Shown here in pieces: positions 63,237 to 64,000 of a DNA stretch of 64,000 nucleotides. Source of the stretch: an uncultured Paracoccaceae bacterium (lineage in GTDB: Bacteria; Pseudomonadota; Alphaproteobacteria; Rhodobacterales; Rhodobacteraceae); contig CANMKB010000001.1 of the NCBI GenBank assembly GCA_947498415.1, forward strand, positions 124,001-188,000. Reading direction: 5' to 3'. How positions within the stretch are numbered: the first letter of the stretch is position 1; every line of letters begins with the position of its first letter. A program made the position numbers and the translations under genes. The notes beneath the pieces were generated by a model that worked only from the letters and a program-made list of their open reading frames with translations, did not search any database and was not told where the DNA came from.

Positions 63237-64000
63237 ATGCTTAATAAACTAATGAAACTTGCAACTGCTGCATCGCTGGCATTTGCCGGTGCAACCTCTG
63301 CTCAAGCACAAGACGAAGGTGTGTTGGGCGAGATCAAAGCACGCGACAGCCTGCTTTGCACGGGCCACAACGGCAGCTATCTTGGCTTTGCCGAAGTTGA
63401 CGCACAGGGCGAATGGCAGGGTTTTGACATCGAAATGTGTCGTGCACTGGCAACTGCTATCTTGGGCAGCCCTGACAAAGCTCAGATCATCCCGATCAGC
63501 TGGGCACAGCGCTTCCCTGCGATCCAGTCTGGCGACATTGATGTCATCATCAAAGTCACTGGTTGGACGATGACACGCGATACCGAGTTGGGCCTACAAT
63601 ACTCGCGCCCATACTTCATCGGTCCATTCTATGTGATGTCCCGGTCTGATCTGGGTGCGGAAAGCATCTCTGATCTCGAAGGTGGTGTATTCTGCGTAAA
63701 TGCGGGCACAACAGTCGAGCGTGTTCTGGCTGATTACATGGAAACCAACGGCATCGAATATCAGCCGCTGGCGTTTGAAAAAGGCGAAGAGCTGCGCGCT
63801 GCGCTTTACGCTGGACGTTGTGACGCGATTGCCGGCTTTGGCCCGTTCCTGTCCTCTACTCGCGTCAATGCGCCAAACCCAGACGATTTCACAATCATCG
63901 GTGACGTGATCAAGCTTGAGCCAGAAGGCATTGTAGTGCGTCAGGGCGAAGATGACTTCCTTGATGTCATCAACTGGATGGTCACAGCTTTGTTGCTGGC
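63237..64000 (+). CDS. Amino-acid-type ABC transporter substrate-binding protein (cut by window edge)
   Basis: ATG 63237 with GGAGAG 5-7 nt upstream opens a frame that is still open at 64000. The signal peptide ends AGATSAQA. The mature part has LLCTGHNGSYLGFAEVD, GEWQGFDIEMCRALATAILG and TGWTMTRDTELGLQYSRPYF, matching the AapJ/BztA branch (SBP_bac_3) that binds a wide range of L-amino acids. It starts 59 bp after the enolase gene and likely belongs to the same operon; permease and ATPase genes should follow beyond the window. Confidence 0.9.
   Translation, partial: MLNKLMKLATAASLAFAGATSAQAQDEGVLGEIKARDSLLCTGHNGSYLGFAEVDAQGEWQGFDIEMCRALATAILGSPDKAQIIPISWAQRFPAIQSGDIDVIIKVTGWTMTRDTELGLQYSRPYFIGPFYVMSRSDLGAESISDLEGGVFCVNAGTTVERVLADYMETNGIEYQPLAFEKGEELRAALYAGRCDAIAGFGPFLSSTRVNAPNPDDFTIIGDVIKLEPEGIVVRQGEDDFLDVINWMVTALLL

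Overview
The window looks like a chromosomal segment of a marine alphaproteobacterium of the Roseobacter group (Rhodobacteraceae/Roseobacteraceae). This rests on protein families and gene order read by eye, not on a database search: an fnrL-hemN pair, the regulator TrcR, COQ9, a TIGR02300 protein, the order pyk-small membrane gene-rpmI-rplT-desaturase-pheS-pheT, a malyl-CoA lyase, and an Irr-type iron box in front of ferritin. The genus cannot be named from this. No prophage, CRISPR array or insertion sequence was seen.

Layout. 1-6400: end of a Na+/Ca2+ exchanger gene and a peptide/oligosaccharide-type ABC transporter whose binding-protein gene is transcribed away from its permease-ATPase operon. 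6400-8823: fnrL and hemN around an FNR box. 8820-14750: a complete yejABEF-type ABC importer. 14750-25750: membrane cytochrome c, prephenate dehydratase, nudC, SRP RNA, rsgA, a tyrosine phosphatase, an ankyrin protein, then dnaX-ebfC-recR. 25800-31150: trcR, RNase T2, a quinone-reductase-like protein with COQ9, rpsU, ferritin and a YghU-like glutathione enzyme. 31200-37450: alanine dehydrogenase with a divergent Lrp regulator, two LysR regulators, mechanosensitive channels MscS and MscL, and a methyltransferase. 37450-44470: translation block (pheT, pheS, rplT, rpmI) with a desaturase, a small membrane protein and pyruvate kinase. 44590-48900: N-formylglutamate amidohydrolase, CHMI-like tautomerase, DUF1244, aldose epimerase, then a Cys/His-rich exported protein with a PepSY membrane protein. 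48960-51890: D-amino acid/D-glutamate cluster (dgcN, dgcA, D-amino acid transaminase). 52200-57330: malyl-CoA lyase, Lrp and LysE, accA, GntR, a YgjP-like metallopeptidase, TIGR02300 and tRNA-Ala(GGC). 57330-61200: a decayed accessory stretch after the tRNA, with a DinB pseudogene, an MDR oxidoreductase with a divergent LysR regulator, and a broken tetR. 61300-64000: a GntR regulator, an unusual enolase-superfamily enzyme and an amino-acid-type binding protein that runs off the window.

How the parts work together. Low oxygen probably acts through FnrL to induce oxygen-independent haem synthesis from a promoter that seems to give a leaderless hemN mRNA. Iron acts on ferritin through an Irr-like palindrome. 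Several amino-acid functions sit beside their own regulators (Lrp with ald, Lrp with LysE, GntR with the enolase enzyme and binding protein). The most novel item is the last operon: its enolase-fold enzyme keeps the KxK base but appears to lack one standard metal-ligand Glu and the His-Asp pair, so its chemistry cannot be predicted from known subgroups. The D-glutamate cluster matches a recently described catabolic route and is well formed here.
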